DNA of 64,000 bases from contig NZ_JBLXIK010000005.1 of the NCBI RefSeq assembly GCF_048269565.1, positions 153,384 to 217,383 of the forward strand. The letters are read 5' to 3'. Below are positions 48,945 to 59,544 of the stretch, in pieces; the first letter of the stretch is position 1; the number at the start of each line of letters is the position of its first letter. The notes under the pieces are model-generated. The model did not search any database, had not been told where the DNA came from, and was given only the letters and a program-made list of their open reading frames with translations. The position numbers and the translations under genes were made by a program. The stretch comes from Maricaulis sp048269565 (GTDB lineage Bacteria > Pseudomonadota > Alphaproteobacteria > Caulobacterales > Maricaulaceae).

Positions 48945-50681
48945 TCAGGCCGCACCGGCCGTGGCCGCAAGCGTCTGGGATGCCTCCTGGGCACGTTCGA
49001 TCTGCTGATGCACGTCGAGCCGGTGCAGCGTGTCCACCTGGCCCATCGCCTGTTCCAGAACGGGCAGGGTGACGGTGATCGTGGTGCCGACGCCCTTGGC
49101 GCTGGCAATCGACATTGCACCGCCATGCAGCCCCGCCAGCGCCCGCACAAGGGACAGGCCAAGCCCGGTACCGCGCGTATCGACTTCGCGCGCACTCGCA
49201 GCCTGGCGATAGGGCTGGCCGAGCCGGGCGGCTTCCTGCGGATCGATGCCGACGCCGCTATCGCCCACCGCCAGGACCAGATCGGACCCGGAGGCCCGGG
49301 CCATCACCACGACGGCGCCGCCTTCCGGCGTGAATTTCACGGCGTTGGAGAGAAGGTTGAGCATGATCTGGCGCAGCGCCTTGCGGTCGGCATTGACGCG
49401 GATCGGCTGCTCACCGGCCTCGACCGTCAGGCTCAGCCCGGCTTCCTCGGCCTGCAGCCGCATCATCTTGACGCTCAGCCCGACCACTTCGGAAATGTCG
49501 AAGCTCTCGCGCGACAATTCATAGCTGTCGGCCTCGATCTTCGACATGTCGAGCACATCGCCGATCAATTCCATCAGGTGCTGGCCGCTCTCATGGATCA
49601 GGTCGGCATATTCGGCATAACGCGCCGGCATCGGGCCAAACAGGCGTGCCTTCATGACATCGGAGAAGCCGATGATCGCATTGAGCGGTGTGCGCAGCTC
49701 GTGACTGACCGAGGCGAGGAATTGCGATTTCGCGCGGGCCTCTTCCAGCGCCAGCGCGCGGGCCTCTTCTGCCTCGCGCAGGGCATTCTCGGTCTCGGCG
49801 CTGTGATCGCGCGCAATCACCGCCACCGACCCGCCGGCAATCGGACGGGCGTCGAGGCGGACGCGTTCGGCATGGCCCTTCGCGCCACGAACGCTGAGAA
49901 ATTCGGACAGCGGACGCGTCGCGGCGCGGCGGCCGGCACCGGCCAGCTCGGCGCGATCCTCGTCCTCGAAGCCGAGATCGGCAACGGGCAGATTGTTCAG
50001 TTCGCGCGGCAGGCCGGGCGATAATTCGCGCACGCCCCGGGAGACGGCGAGAATATTGCCGTCGGCGTCACAGGCCAGCAGCGCTGCCGGCGCCGCATCA
50101 AAGGCCCGGCCGCGCACGCGGCCATGTTCGGCCTCACGGCTGGCGGCGTCATTGGCGCGGATTGACCGGATGGCGGCGCAGGCGAACCCATAGGCCACGA
50201 CCAGCACGACACCGAGCACGAAGGGAAGATGGTATTCGACCGCGATCAATTGCGGCTGCACGAAAGCGGTCAGCTGCATGCCGGTCACGATCAGGGCCGC
50301 CAGGCCCGACATGGCACCGGCCTTGACGATGGCCTCGCGATCACCACCCGCCGCCGCCATCGCCGGCGCCAGCAGGAAGGCGAGTACGCCGGTGCCGGTG
50401 ACACCGCCGGCCGTGATGGCAACGATTGCCGCCAGTGCCGTCCACAGCATGGCAAGCACGAAGCGTTCGAATGAACGGTCGAGCCGCGGCGCCAGTACCA
50501 GGCCCGCAATCGCAGGGAAGGCAACGCCGAGCAAACCGGCCGCATTGATCCAGGCCGGCCCGTCGAGGATCGGCCAGAGTTGCGGCGCGGCGACAGCCAC
50601 CGTCGCAATCCAGATCAGATTGGCAACGGGTCCGCCCCGGCGGGCAATCCAAGCAGCGATATCTCGTTTTGGTTTTTGCAT
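48945..50681 (-). CDS. divJ: DivJ-like membrane sensor histidine kinase
   Basis: The 578-aa protein has five to six N-terminal membrane segments, a PAS-like domain (FDAAPAALLACDADGNILAV), a coiled coil, HisKA (SQFLASVSHELRTPLNAIIG) and HATPase_c (NLLSNAVKFTPEGG, GVGIDPQEAARLGQPYRQA, GTGLGLSLVRALAGLHGG). The stretch RYAEYADLIHESGQHLMELI, GDVLDMSKIEADSYEL closely resembles Caulobacter DivJ, which phosphorylates DivK at the stalked pole. I start at MQKPKRDIAAW (50681). The identification rests on remembered sequence similarity plus architecture. Confidence 0.72.
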   Translation of the reverse strand: MQKPKRDIAAWIARRGGPVANLIWIATVAVAAPQLWPILDGPAWINAAGLLGVAFPAIAGLVLAPRLDRSFERFVLAMLWTALAAIVAITAGGVTGTGVLAFLLAPAMAAAGGDREAIVKAGAMSGLAALIVTGMQLTAFVQPQLIAVEYHLPFVLGVVLVVAYGFACAAIRSIRANDAASREAEHGRVRGRAFDAAPAALLACDADGNILAVSRGVRELSPGLPRELNNLPVADLGFEDEDRAELAGAGRRAATRPLSEFLSVRGAKGHAERVRLDARPIAGGSVAVIARDHSAETENALREAEEARALALEEARAKSQFLASVSHELRTPLNAIIGFSDVMKARLFGPMPARYAEYADLIHESGQHLMELIGDVLDMSKIEADSYELSRESFDISEVVGLSVKMMRLQAEEAGLSLTVEAGEQPIRVNADRKALRQIMLNLLSNAVKFTPEGGAVVVMARASGSDLVLAVGDSGVGIDPQEAARLGQPYRQAASAREVDTRGTGLGLSLVRALAGLHGGAMSIASAKGVGTTITVTLPVLEQAMGQVDTLHRLDVHQQIERAQEASQTLAATAGAA

Positions 50682-50876
50682 CTTTTCCTGTTGCGACTCA
50701 GCGCAAACCCTTGCCTGCAATCTTTGCCTCCGGCGTTAACAAATGCTGAATCTTAAACTTTGCCCGTTTACCGTTTGGAGCTGGAAAGCCTGTCTCTGAT
50801 CTGTGCATTTCCGGACTTGGAGACCGGGGCTGTCCGGGGCACACTGTCAGCTCCCAGGGTTATGGAGGCTAGACCC

Positions 50877-51890
50877 ATGTTGATATCCATCCTCGCAGCG
50901 CTTGCATTGACTACCGCGCTCCAGGACGAGGGGCAGGACGACAGCACGATGGCGCGCGCTCCGGTGCTGCAACTCGACGCCGTCGAGACGCCGGCTGCCG
51001 ATCCGGTCCGCGCCGCCGCGGGCGATTACGCTGCGTATCATGGCGTCGTCGCCGACCTGCGCTCCGCCCCGATCGGCTCGGGCGAGGACCTCGACTCGGC
51101 GATGGACCGGCTGACCGCCTTTTATGTTCATGATCGCCTGGTGCGCGCCTGGATCGCCTACACGGCAATGATCGCCGCCCAGCACCCGGAATATCTCGAT
51201 GATGTCCGCGAGCTCGCCGATTATTATGGCGAACAGGCCGCGATGTCCGGCCTGCTCTATGATCCCACCTATGCGATCAGCTTCACCCATGCCGATACCG
51301 CCGAGGCCTCGGTGGTCGACGCGCTCGAGCGTGACAGTGCAGGCATCCGCGAGGTTTCCGACCGCTACCGCGCCGCCGCCTATGACCTGCAATCCACCCG
51401 CTGGGCCCAGGCGCGTTCCGGCAATCGGCGCGACCGCCTCTCCGCCCTCGAGAATGCCGGCTCGGGACCGAGCGTGCCGCTGAGCAATGAATTCCTGCTC
51501 TCGCTCGACACGGGTCTGGACGGCGTCGTCCCGGCCTCGGCGCTTTACGAGCACCCGGAAATTGCGCGCATGGGCGCCTATACGACGCCGCAACTCTCCC
51601 TGACCGTGGGCGACGCGGCGGTGGATCCTGACCGCGATCGCATCGGGCGCATCCTGTCGGTCGCTGCACTGCAGGCGATCTCCAATGACCCGACCCAGTC
51701 GAGCGAGCTGGTCAATGCCCTGCTCTCGGATCCGGTCGTGGAACGTTGCCTGACCTGGGCGCGTCTGGACCTGCAACAATGCGTCGCCGCCGGGCATTTC
51801 AAGTATGAGGACAGTTTCTGCATCGCCGAACATGCCCTGCTCGATGTCAGCCGCTGCCTCGGCGTCTCTGCCGCGACAGGGACGGACTGA
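50877..51890 (+). CDS. Hypothetical secreted 337-aa protein divergent from divJ-like gene
   Basis: The start at 50877 opens a short signal-like stretch (MLISILAALALTTALQ). The rest is helical and acidic (AAYHGVVADLRSAPIGSGED, AWIAYTAMIAAQHPEYLDDV, RELADYYGEQAAMSGLLYDP) with four cysteines near the C-terminus (VERCLTWARLDLQQCVAAGH, SFCIAEHALLDVSRCLG). I recognise no family. The frame is open 39 codons further up, but those codons do not look coding. It is divergent from the DivJ-like gene. Confidence 0.65.
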   Translation: MLISILAALALTTALQDEGQDDSTMARAPVLQLDAVETPAADPVRAAAGDYAAYHGVVADLRSAPIGSGEDLDSAMDRLTAFYVHDRLVRAWIAYTAMIAAQHPEYLDDVRELADYYGEQAAMSGLLYDPTYAISFTHADTAEASVVDALERDSAGIREVSDRYRAAAYDLQSTRWAQARSGNRRDRLSALENAGSGPSVPLSNEFLLSLDTGLDGVVPASALYEHPEIARMGAYTTPQLSLTVGDAAVDPDRDRIGRILSVAALQAISNDPTQSSELVNALLSDPVVERCLTWARLDLQQCVAAGHFKYEDSFCIAEHALLDVSRCLGVSAATGTD

Positions 51891-52097
51891 CCGTAGGCCG
51901 TGCGCACGGCGCAAAGGTTAACGAAAAGTGTACCGATCAGGGACAACATCAAATTTTAGATAAAAATAATGCTTCAGTTTCGCACGCTGTTTTCGCTAAA
52001 CCCCGTAATCGCGTGCAATAGCTGAAAACCTGACCTAGCCTCGATCCTGCAACTGATGTCGGTACGCCCGGCAACGGTGTTGGTATGAGGTTTGGTG

Positions 52098-52364
52098 ATG
52101 ATGTTCTTTCTGCGCGCTGCTTTCTGGCTGGCCATTGTGTCGGTGTTTGTCCCCCGTGATTTCGCGGGTGAAGGCTTCGCCTTGCAGTTCAACACGGCGT
52201 CCACCCAGATTGATGCCGGCGAAGCCGTCAGTGACTGGTGTCTCGACCGCGAAGCGATCTGCGAGGCCGGCGCCGAGGCGATGCAGCTTGGCGGCTTCCT
52301 TGCCGGTTTTGCTGCCAACCGGATCGAAGCGGCCATCGATGAACGCGAGATGGCGAATTCCTGA
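52098..52364 (+). CDS. DUF5330-like small membrane-anchored protein
   Basis: The 88-aa product starts MMFFLRAAFWLAIVSVFVPR, a membrane segment, then has a polar part with two cysteines (AVSDWCLDREAICEAGAEAM). This resembles the DUF5330 family, which in alphaproteobacteria is often found near sufE, as here. The function is unknown. The 207 bp in front are AT-rich (CAAATTTTAGATAAAAATAA) and probably carry its promoter. Confidence 0.65.
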   Translation: MMFFLRAAFWLAIVSVFVPRDFAGEGFALQFNTASTQIDAGEAVSDWCLDREAICEAGAEAMQLGGFLAGFAANRIEAAIDEREMANS

Positions 52365-52429
52365 ACCGCGCGCGGCCCTGACCGCATCTGCGCCTTGATC
52401 CTGTCCGCAGCGCGCCTTAACTCGCTGGG

Positions 52430-52849
52430 ATGACCCAAAGCTCAATCCAAGCCGAAATCGAAGATCTGGTCGAGGAATTCGACCTGCTGGACGACTGGGA
52501 ACAGCGCTATCGCTACCTGATCGACATGGGTAAGGCCCTGCCCGCCCTGCCCGAGGCGGAGCGCACCGAGGACAGCCGCGTCAAAGGCTGTGTCAGCCAG
52601 GTCTGGCTGATCGTGGAGCCCGGCGAGAATGATTGTCTCGAATTCCGCGCCGACAGCGACGCCCACATCGTGCGCGGCCTCGCGGCCCTGCTGCTGCGCC
52701 TGTATTCGGGGCGCAGCCGGGAGGAGATCCTGTCGGTTGATGCGCGCGAGGTGCTGACCCGGATCGGCTTGTCGGAACATCTCTCGCCGCAGCGCTCCAA
52801 CGGCCTCAATTCAATGATCGGGCGGATCCGCACAGCGGCCGGCGCCTAG
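52430..52849 (+). CDS. sufE: SufE-family sulfur acceptor
   Basis: The 139-aa protein has the SufE pattern LLDDWEQRYRYLIDMGKALP and the sulfur-accepting Cys54 in SRVKGCVSQVWLI, followed by RGLAALLLRLYSGRSREEIL. It takes persulfide from the cysteine desulfurase SufS for iron-sulfur cluster assembly. The other suf genes are not in the window. Its end overlaps the convergent DUF6456 gene by 4 bp. Confidence 0.95.
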   Translation: MTQSSIQAEIEDLVEEFDLLDDWEQRYRYLIDMGKALPALPEAERTEDSRVKGCVSQVWLIVEPGENDCLEFRADSDAHIVRGLAALLLRLYSGRSREEILSVDAREVLTRIGLSEHLSPQRSNGLNSMIGRIRTAAGA

Positions 52850-53571
52850 GGCGTCATGCCGTAATGCCGGGCCAATTGCTGCAGCGCCAGTTTCAGCACG
52901 GTCCGGCCTGAGCGCTGCGCCCAGCCAAAGCGGCGCTCGATGGCGCTGATCCCCTCCCCGCGGATGCATACCGCCATCAGGACCGGCTCCAGCCCGGTGC
53001 CGACAGCCGCCAGCGCATCCATGACCCTATCCTTGGCCGCGATCGCCGCCAGCGGCGCCGCGTCGGGCCCGCCGCGCCAGCCTTTCTGACGGGCGGGCGC
53101 GTTCAGCTCCCAGTTGCGCGTCGTCTGCTGGTGCAGGCTGGAGCGGGCATGATCGGCGCAGAAGCGCTCGGCCGCAGCCAGCTCGACCCGGTCGAGATGC
53201 GCCGTCCAGCGCCCGAGCGTGCCTTCGCGGGTATTCACCTGCACCGGCTGCAGCCGCCCGTCCTGGCCGAGAATGGATGTCGCGGCCATGGCGCGGTGCT
53301 GGCTGGCGAACGCACCGCCCTGCCCGCGCCGCAACGCCGCCCGGCCCGCCTTGCCCAGACCGACCTGATCGCCAACCTGGTGCAACAGGCCGCTGGCCAG
53401 GGCCTGGCGCACTTGCGCCGCATCAAGGCGCGCCAGCGGCCGGCGGCGGCGGTCACCGCCGGGATAGACGGCGAAGCCGCCTCCTGCTTCGCGGCAGGGC
53501 TTGAGCGCCGCTCCTTCGCGCGCCAGACAACGCAGCCAGCGCGGCAGGTCTGGTGACGGCGCCGGCATCAC
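52846..53571 (-). CDS. DUF6456 DNA-binding-like protein
   Basis: The 241-aa basic protein ends in a DUF6456-like domain with an HTH (HQQTTRNWELNAPARQKGWR, CIRGEGISAIERRFGWAQRS, GRTVLKLALQQLARHYG). The family is found in alphaproteobacteria beside a small DnaA-C-terminal-like HTH gene; that neighbour is present here with a 4-bp overlap. A role in DNA binding or replication control is inferred. Confidence 0.75.
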   Translation of the reverse strand: MMPAPSPDLPRWLRCLAREGAALKPCREAGGGFAVYPGGDRRRRPLARLDAAQVRQALASGLLHQVGDQVGLGKAGRAALRRGQGGAFASQHRAMAATSILGQDGRLQPVQVNTREGTLGRWTAHLDRVELAAAERFCADHARSSLHQQTTRNWELNAPARQKGWRGGPDAAPLAAIAAKDRVMDALAAVGTGLEPVLMAVCIRGEGISAIERRFGWAQRSGRTVLKLALQQLARHYGMTP

Positions 53572-53909
53572 TCCGGCTCGCCCGGCTGCGGCGCGGACCG
53601 CAAACAGGCCTCCAGCGCGTCCATCGACTGGTCAAAGCCGCGATCATCACGCCGGTCCTCGATCCGGTGGCAGGCATGGGCGGCCGTCGAGCGGTCGCGG
53701 CCAAAGGCCTGGGCGACCCGGGACAGCGACAGTTCAAAGGCGATATGGGCGAGATACATGGCGGCCTGGCGGGCGAAGGCGGCCTCGCGCGAGCGGCGCG
53801 TCGGGGCCTCGAGTTCGTCCGGCGGGACGCCAAAAGCATAGGCAACAGCACTCTGGGCCAGACGGGCCCGGGCGACATCATCGTTCGCCCTTGAAATTTC
53901 TTGCGTCAT
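53568..53909 (-). CDS. Stand-alone DnaA C-terminal-like HTH protein
   Basis: The 113-aa product has the DnaA domain-IV-like HTH: AVAYAFGVPPDELEAPTRRS, REAAFARQAAMYLAHIAFEL, SLSRVAQAFGRDRSTAAHAC. DnaA uses the same fold to bind DnaA boxes; the AAA+ domain is absent. The start at 53909 (MTQEIS) is chosen over a 24-codon extension. It is coupled to the DUF6456 gene by overlap, and both could regulate DNA replication or transcription of DnaA-box promoters. Confidence 0.85.
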   Translation of the reverse strand: MTQEISRANDDVARARLAQSAVAYAFGVPPDELEAPTRRSREAAFARQAAMYLAHIAFELSLSRVAQAFGRDRSTAAHACHRIEDRRDDRGFDQSMDALEACLRSAPQPGEPE

Positions 53910-54022
53910 CTTGCGCTCCCGGTCTTCACGAACCGGGACGCCCTTTCCGTCGTCCCGGCCCGCCCATGCTAGGAGGGCCACACCCAGGTGGGGATAATAT
54001 TCCTAAAACTGTAGCATGGGAA

Positions 54023-54052
54023 GGCCGCGCAACCCATGCGTGTTGCGCGGCC
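54023..54052 (-). terminator. Strong hairpin at the end of the antiporter operon
   Basis: GGCCGCGCAAC (54023-54033) and GTTGCGCGGCC (54042-54052) are perfect inverted repeats of 11 bp with an 8-base loop. It lies 27 bp after the last gene of the antiporter operon. No T-run follows on that strand, so it may block 3'-end decay or act with Rho rather than terminate by itself. Confidence 0.5.
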
Positions 54053-54078
54053 AGTCCGAGTATTAATTGATTGAAATT

Positions 54079-55791
54079 CTAGGCGGAAAAATAAGCGATG
54101 ATCAGAACGATGGCGAGGAGCGCACTGGTCCAGATCGCAAGCATCCCACTGGGGATATCTCTGCTCAGAGCACCCATAGGACTGAATACCTGATACAGCC
54201 GGCCACCGATTCCGCTCATCAAACGGCCCCAGCTATTGCCCGCCGCCGCCGAGAGCCGATCGAGCATCAGCCAGGCCCAGCGCGCCAGCCCATCGCCGAA
54301 GCGGCGGTAGAGCCAGTCCGTGTCCAGATTGACCGAGCGCTTCTCCTCCGGATAGGCGCCGAGCTTGAGCAGCAGGGCGAAGGCGAAGATCGCCCCGATC
54401 AACAGCTGCATCTGCCCGACGACATGGTCGAAGGCATAGGGCTGGTAGATCGCGTTCTGATACGGCAGCAAGTCATAGAGCTTGCCGTAATTGACCCCGA
54501 GATAGATGCACAGCAAGGCCCCCAGCCCCATCGCCATCAGCATGTTGACCGGCGCCTCGCGGACCCGGTGGCCACGGTCATGACTGAAGAAGGCGAAGAA
54601 GGGGATCTTGATGCCCGAGTGTTCCAGCACCCCGGCCGAGGCGAAGACGAGGGCGATCCAGACCAGCCATTGCCCGTCCTGGGCCACGGCCGCCAGGATC
54701 ATCGACTTGGCGACGAAACCGGAAAACAGCGGGAAGGCCGAAATCGAGGCCGAGCCGACAAGACAGAACACCGCCGTTGCCGGCATGGACTTGAACAATC
54801 CGCCGAGCTCGGACGCCTTGACCGTGCCAACCCGCATCAGGACCGCGCCCATGCTCATGAACAACAGGCCCTTGTAGAGGATGTGGACAAAGGCGTGCGC
54901 GGCGGCACCATTGATCGCCAGTTCGGTACCGATGCCGATCCCCACGACCATGAAGCCGAGCTGGTTGTTGAGCGAATAGGCCAGCACCTTGCGCAGGTCG
55001 TTTTCGACCACGGCGAAGAAGACCGGGAAGATCGTCATGATGGCGCCGATATAGATCAGGCTGTCCTCGCCCGCGAAGCCGCGCGCCAGGGCATAGACCG
55101 CCATCTTGGTGGTGAAGGCCGAAAGGATCACCGTGCCGACCACCGTCGCCTTGGGATAAGCGTCCTGCAGCCAGTTGTGCAGGAAGGGGAAGGCGCACTT
55201 GATGCCGAAGGCGATGAAGATCAGGAAGCCACCCGGCGTGTCGAGACCGATATGCTCGAAGGCCCAGCTGCCGGTCTCGCCGGCATGGATGACGGCGCCG
55301 GTCAGCAGCAGCACGCCCGACAACACGTGGATCGCCAGATAGCGCAGGCCGGCCTTGGTCGCCGCCTTGTTGCGCGCGCTCCAGATCAGGAAGACCGAAG
55401 AGATCGCGGTCACTTCCCAGAACAGGAACAGCGTCATCAGATCGCCGGCGAAGACAGCGCCGAGCGCGCCGCCGGCATAGATCAGTCCGGCCGCGTCGGT
55501 AACGCGATCCTTCTCATGCAGGCCGTACAGCCCGTTGAGAAAGGCCGCGATGATGAAGATCAGGCCCCAGATACGGCTGAGTGGGTCATAGCGCAGGGTT
55601 TCAAGCGTGAATCCGCCGAACTCGATAATCCCGTAACTCCCGATATCGAGCGAATACCAGCACAGCCCGGCCAGGACCGGCGCCACCAGCGCCAGCACCT
55701 TGCGGACCATATTGTTCGGGACGACGGCCGCGATCAGCCCGGCAATGATGATCGGCAGGGCGGGCGAAATATTGCCGAACAGCTCACTCAT
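54079..55791 (-). CDS. Third NuoL/M/N-like antiporter subunit of the Mrp operon
   Basis: The 570-aa protein has about 14-16 membrane segments of the proton-conducting quinone-oxidoreductase/antiporter family. The key Glu on TM5 is in LFLFWEVTAISSVFLIWSA and the Lys on TM7 region is in GIKCAFPFLHNWLQDAYPKA. A C-terminal extension includes an amphipathic stretch and a last membrane segment. It is the last gene of the operon and the most divergent of its three antiporter-like subunits. Confidence 0.85.
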   Translation of the reverse strand: MSELFGNISPALPIIIAGLIAAVVPNNMVRKVLALVAPVLAGLCWYSLDIGSYGIIEFGGFTLETLRYDPLSRIWGLIFIIAAFLNGLYGLHEKDRVTDAAGLIYAGGALGAVFAGDLMTLFLFWEVTAISSVFLIWSARNKAATKAGLRYLAIHVLSGVLLLTGAVIHAGETGSWAFEHIGLDTPGGFLIFIAFGIKCAFPFLHNWLQDAYPKATVVGTVILSAFTTKMAVYALARGFAGEDSLIYIGAIMTIFPVFFAVVENDLRKVLAYSLNNQLGFMVVGIGIGTELAINGAAAHAFVHILYKGLLFMSMGAVLMRVGTVKASELGGLFKSMPATAVFCLVGSASISAFPLFSGFVAKSMILAAVAQDGQWLVWIALVFASAGVLEHSGIKIPFFAFFSHDRGHRVREAPVNMLMAMGLGALLCIYLGVNYGKLYDLLPYQNAIYQPYAFDHVVGQMQLLIGAIFAFALLLKLGAYPEEKRSVNLDTDWLYRRFGDGLARWAWLMLDRLSAAAGNSWGRLMSGIGGRLYQVFSPMGALSRDIPSGMLAIWTSALLAIVLIIAYFSA

Positions 55792-56085
55792 CGCCAGCCT
55801 CCCCGTCCCAGTAATTCTCCTCGCGGCCGAGGAAGCGGCGGATAATGAACCAGCCCCCCATCACGGCCAGCACGAAGCTGCCGAAGCCGGTCAGGGCGTA
55901 AAAGCCCGGCGTCTGGGCGAATTCCAGATATTCATGGCGATGATGGAAGAAATCGATCGCGCCCAGCCCGATCGCCAGCAGCCCGAACACCCAGACCAGG
56001 CTGGAAGTGAACCAGTTCGATTCCAGCCACAGAAACGGTCGCGCGAGCGGATGGATGAGATCGTCTTTTTTGCTCGATTTCTGGC

Positions 56086-56089
<4 letters not shown>
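55784..56089 (-). CDS. Small two-pass membrane protein in the Mrp operon
   Basis: The 101-aa product has a basic start (MSQKSSKKDDLIHPLARPFL), two membrane segments (SSLVWVFGLLAIGLGAIDFF; FYALTGFGSFVLAVMGGWFI) and an acidic end. It overlaps both flanking antiporter genes (8 bp and 4 bp), so it is part of the complex or needed for its assembly. No known Mrp subunit matches it. Confidence 0.75.
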
Positions 56090-57564
<1,475 letters not shown>

Positions 57565-57567
57565 GGT

Positions 57568-59091
57568 CTAGCGCCCTCCCATCATGGCTTCCGCGGCCGT
57601 CCGCGCCAGATAGACGAGCGGGGCGGCGTTGAAGAAGAAATAGACATTGGCAATGGCCAGGATCGACATCGGCACCACGGCCGCCCAGGGCGCCATGGTC
57701 GTCTTCATCGCCTTGCCCTGGTGGCTCGGCGGCTCCTGCATCCAGATCGCCATCAGCATGCGGCCGACATAGACCAGCGCCAGCAGCGAGGAGAGGATCA
57801 GCGCCGCCACAGCCCACCACCAGTCACGGTCGAGCGCGGCCAGGATCAGATACCATTTCGAGGTGAAGCCGACCGTCAGCGGCACGCCGACCAGCGACAG
57901 GCCGGCAATGGTGAAGGCGCTGGCGGACACCGGCATGGTGCGGCCAAGCCCGTTGAGGCTGTCCATGCTGCGCACCCCGAATTTGAGGGCGAAGGCACCG
58001 AGCGCCATGAACAGCGCCCCCTTCATCATCGCGTGGTTCATCAGGTGCAGCATGCCGGCCGACAGGCCCGCCTGGGTGCCGATGCCGAGACCGAGCATCA
58101 TGTAGCCGACCTGGGCGACCGATGAATAGGCCAGCACCCGGCGCGGGTCGTTCTGGAAAATCGCCTGCACCGAGGCGACGATCATGCCGACCGTGCCGAG
58201 CACGGCGAAGATCCAGGTAAAGGAGATCGCCACAAAGCTGACTTCCGGGTGGAAGACCGAGAATACGAAGCGGATCAGGACGTAGAAGGCCACTTTCGTC
58301 GCGGTCGAGGCGAGGAAGGCGGTGACGAAATTCGGCGCGAAGGCGTAGGCATTGGGCAGCCAGACATGCAGCGGGAACATCGCCGCCTTCAGGCCGAGCC
58401 CGACCACGATGAAGGCGAAGGCCGCCTCGGTGACCCTTGTATGGCCATTCTCCGCCAGCACGCGGGCGATATCGGCCATGTTGAGCGTGCCGGTCGCCAT
58501 GTAGAGGAAGCCGACGCCGATCACGAAGAAGGTCGCGCCGATCGTGCCGAGAATGAGGTAGTTGTACGAGGCCGTCAGCGCCCGGCGATCCTTGCCGCCG
58601 CCCATTGCCACGAGGGCGTAGGTCGCGAGCGAGGAGACTTCCAGGAAGACGAAGACATTGAAGGCATCGCCGGTAATGGTGACGCCGAGCAGGCCGGTGA
58701 AGCAGACCAGGAAGGCGGCATAGAACATCGCCCGCTTGCCCGGCTCGATCTCGTCGGCCACGGTTGGCAGGGCGTAGATCGTGCACAGCAGGCCAACCAG
58801 GCCAACCAGCAGCAGGATCGGGACGTTCAGCGCATCAACGCGATACTCGATCCCGAGCGGCGGCGCCCAGCCGCCGAGATGATAGCTGATCACGCCCGCC
58901 GACGAGATCTCGCCCATCAGGACCAGGGCCAGGATCGCAACCGCGATCACCGCAAGCAGGGACACGCCCCAGGCCAGACGGCCATTGGGCATCAGGGCCG
59001 CGACCGGTGCGAGGATCAGCGGCACCACGACCAGCAGCACGGGCGCATGCGCGGCGATGGCCGCGGGCAGAAGATGAGCCAGAAATTCCAT
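57568..59091 (-). CDS. mrpD: MrpD/MnhD-like antiporter subunit, copy 1
   Basis: The 507-aa protein has about 14 membrane segments with the TM5 Glu in VFVFLEVSSLATYALVAMGG, the TM7 Lys in LGLKAAMFPLHVWLPNAYAF and ASTATKVAFYVLIRF. It is the standard subunit D position, directly behind mrpC. Its start shares one base with the mrpC stop. Confidence 0.92.
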   Translation of the reverse strand: MEFLAHLLPAAIAAHAPVLLVVVPLILAPVAALMPNGRLAWGVSLLAVIAVAILALVLMGEISSAGVISYHLGGWAPPLGIEYRVDALNVPILLLVGLVGLLCTIYALPTVADEIEPGKRAMFYAAFLVCFTGLLGVTITGDAFNVFVFLEVSSLATYALVAMGGGKDRRALTASYNYLILGTIGATFFVIGVGFLYMATGTLNMADIARVLAENGHTRVTEAAFAFIVVGLGLKAAMFPLHVWLPNAYAFAPNFVTAFLASTATKVAFYVLIRFVFSVFHPEVSFVAISFTWIFAVLGTVGMIVASVQAIFQNDPRRVLAYSSVAQVGYMMLGLGIGTQAGLSAGMLHLMNHAMMKGALFMALGAFALKFGVRSMDSLNGLGRTMPVSASAFTIAGLSLVGVPLTVGFTSKWYLILAALDRDWWWAVAALILSSLLALVYVGRMLMAIWMQEPPSHQGKAMKTTMAPWAAVVPMSILAIANVYFFFNAAPLVYLARTAAEAMMGGR

Positions 59092-59543
59092 CAGCCGGCG
59101 GCTCCTGTCTCACGCGAATAGTCGGCAGTATTCAAGGCATCATCCTCAATCACCCCATAGGCCTCGCGGATGCGGACCACCAGGGCCAGCCCGACCGACA
59201 GGGTCGCGACGCCAACCACGATGGCGGTCAGGATCAGCACGTGCGGCAGGGGGTTGGCATAGATCACCGCCTCGGCGGCATGACCGGCTGCAGCAGCCCC
59301 GTGTTCAACAACCGCAGCACCGTGATCGCCGGCGTCCGGCGCATGGTGCTCGGCCACGATCGGCGGCTGGCCACCGAACACCTTGGCCATATTGATGTAG
59401 AACAGGCAGACCGAGGTCTGGAACAGCGACAGGCCGACCAGGCGCTTGACCAGATTGCCGGTCGCAAACACGACATACAGCCCCGTCATCATCAGGATCA
59501 GGATCGGGATGTAGTTGAAACGTTCGAGCAGCATATCGAGCAT
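59091..59543 (-). CDS. mrpC: MrpC/MnhC (NuoK-like) subunit with His-rich insert
   Basis: The 150-aa protein has three membrane segments in NuoK order (YIPILILMMTGLYVVFATGN, LVKRLVGLSLFQTSVCLFYI, VLILTAIVVGVATLSVGLAL). Between segments two and three lies a His/Ala-rich loop (AEHHAPDAGDHGAAVVEHGA) of about 25 residues not expected in the family. The start at 59543 (MLDMLLERF) follows the mrpB stop by one base; an upstream ATG overlaps mrpB. Confidence 0.9.
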   Translation of the reverse strand: MLDMLLERFNYIPILILMMTGLYVVFATGNLVKRLVGLSLFQTSVCLFYINMAKVFGGQPPIVAEHHAPDAGDHGAAVVEHGAAAAGHAAEAVIYANPLPHVLILTAIVVGVATLSVGLALVVRIREAYGVIEDDALNTADYSRETGAAG

Positions 59544-59544
59544 T

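Noticed and set aside
50700..50760. Two TTAA words upstream of the DivJ-like gene, considered as a CtrA box
   Set aside because: They are 13 bases apart instead of 7.
53980..54000. TTATCCCCA-like word (minus strand) near the DnaA-like HTH gene, considered as a DnaA box
   Set aside because: It is a single imperfect match with no cluster of boxes and no AT-rich unwinding region, so there is no evidence for an origin.
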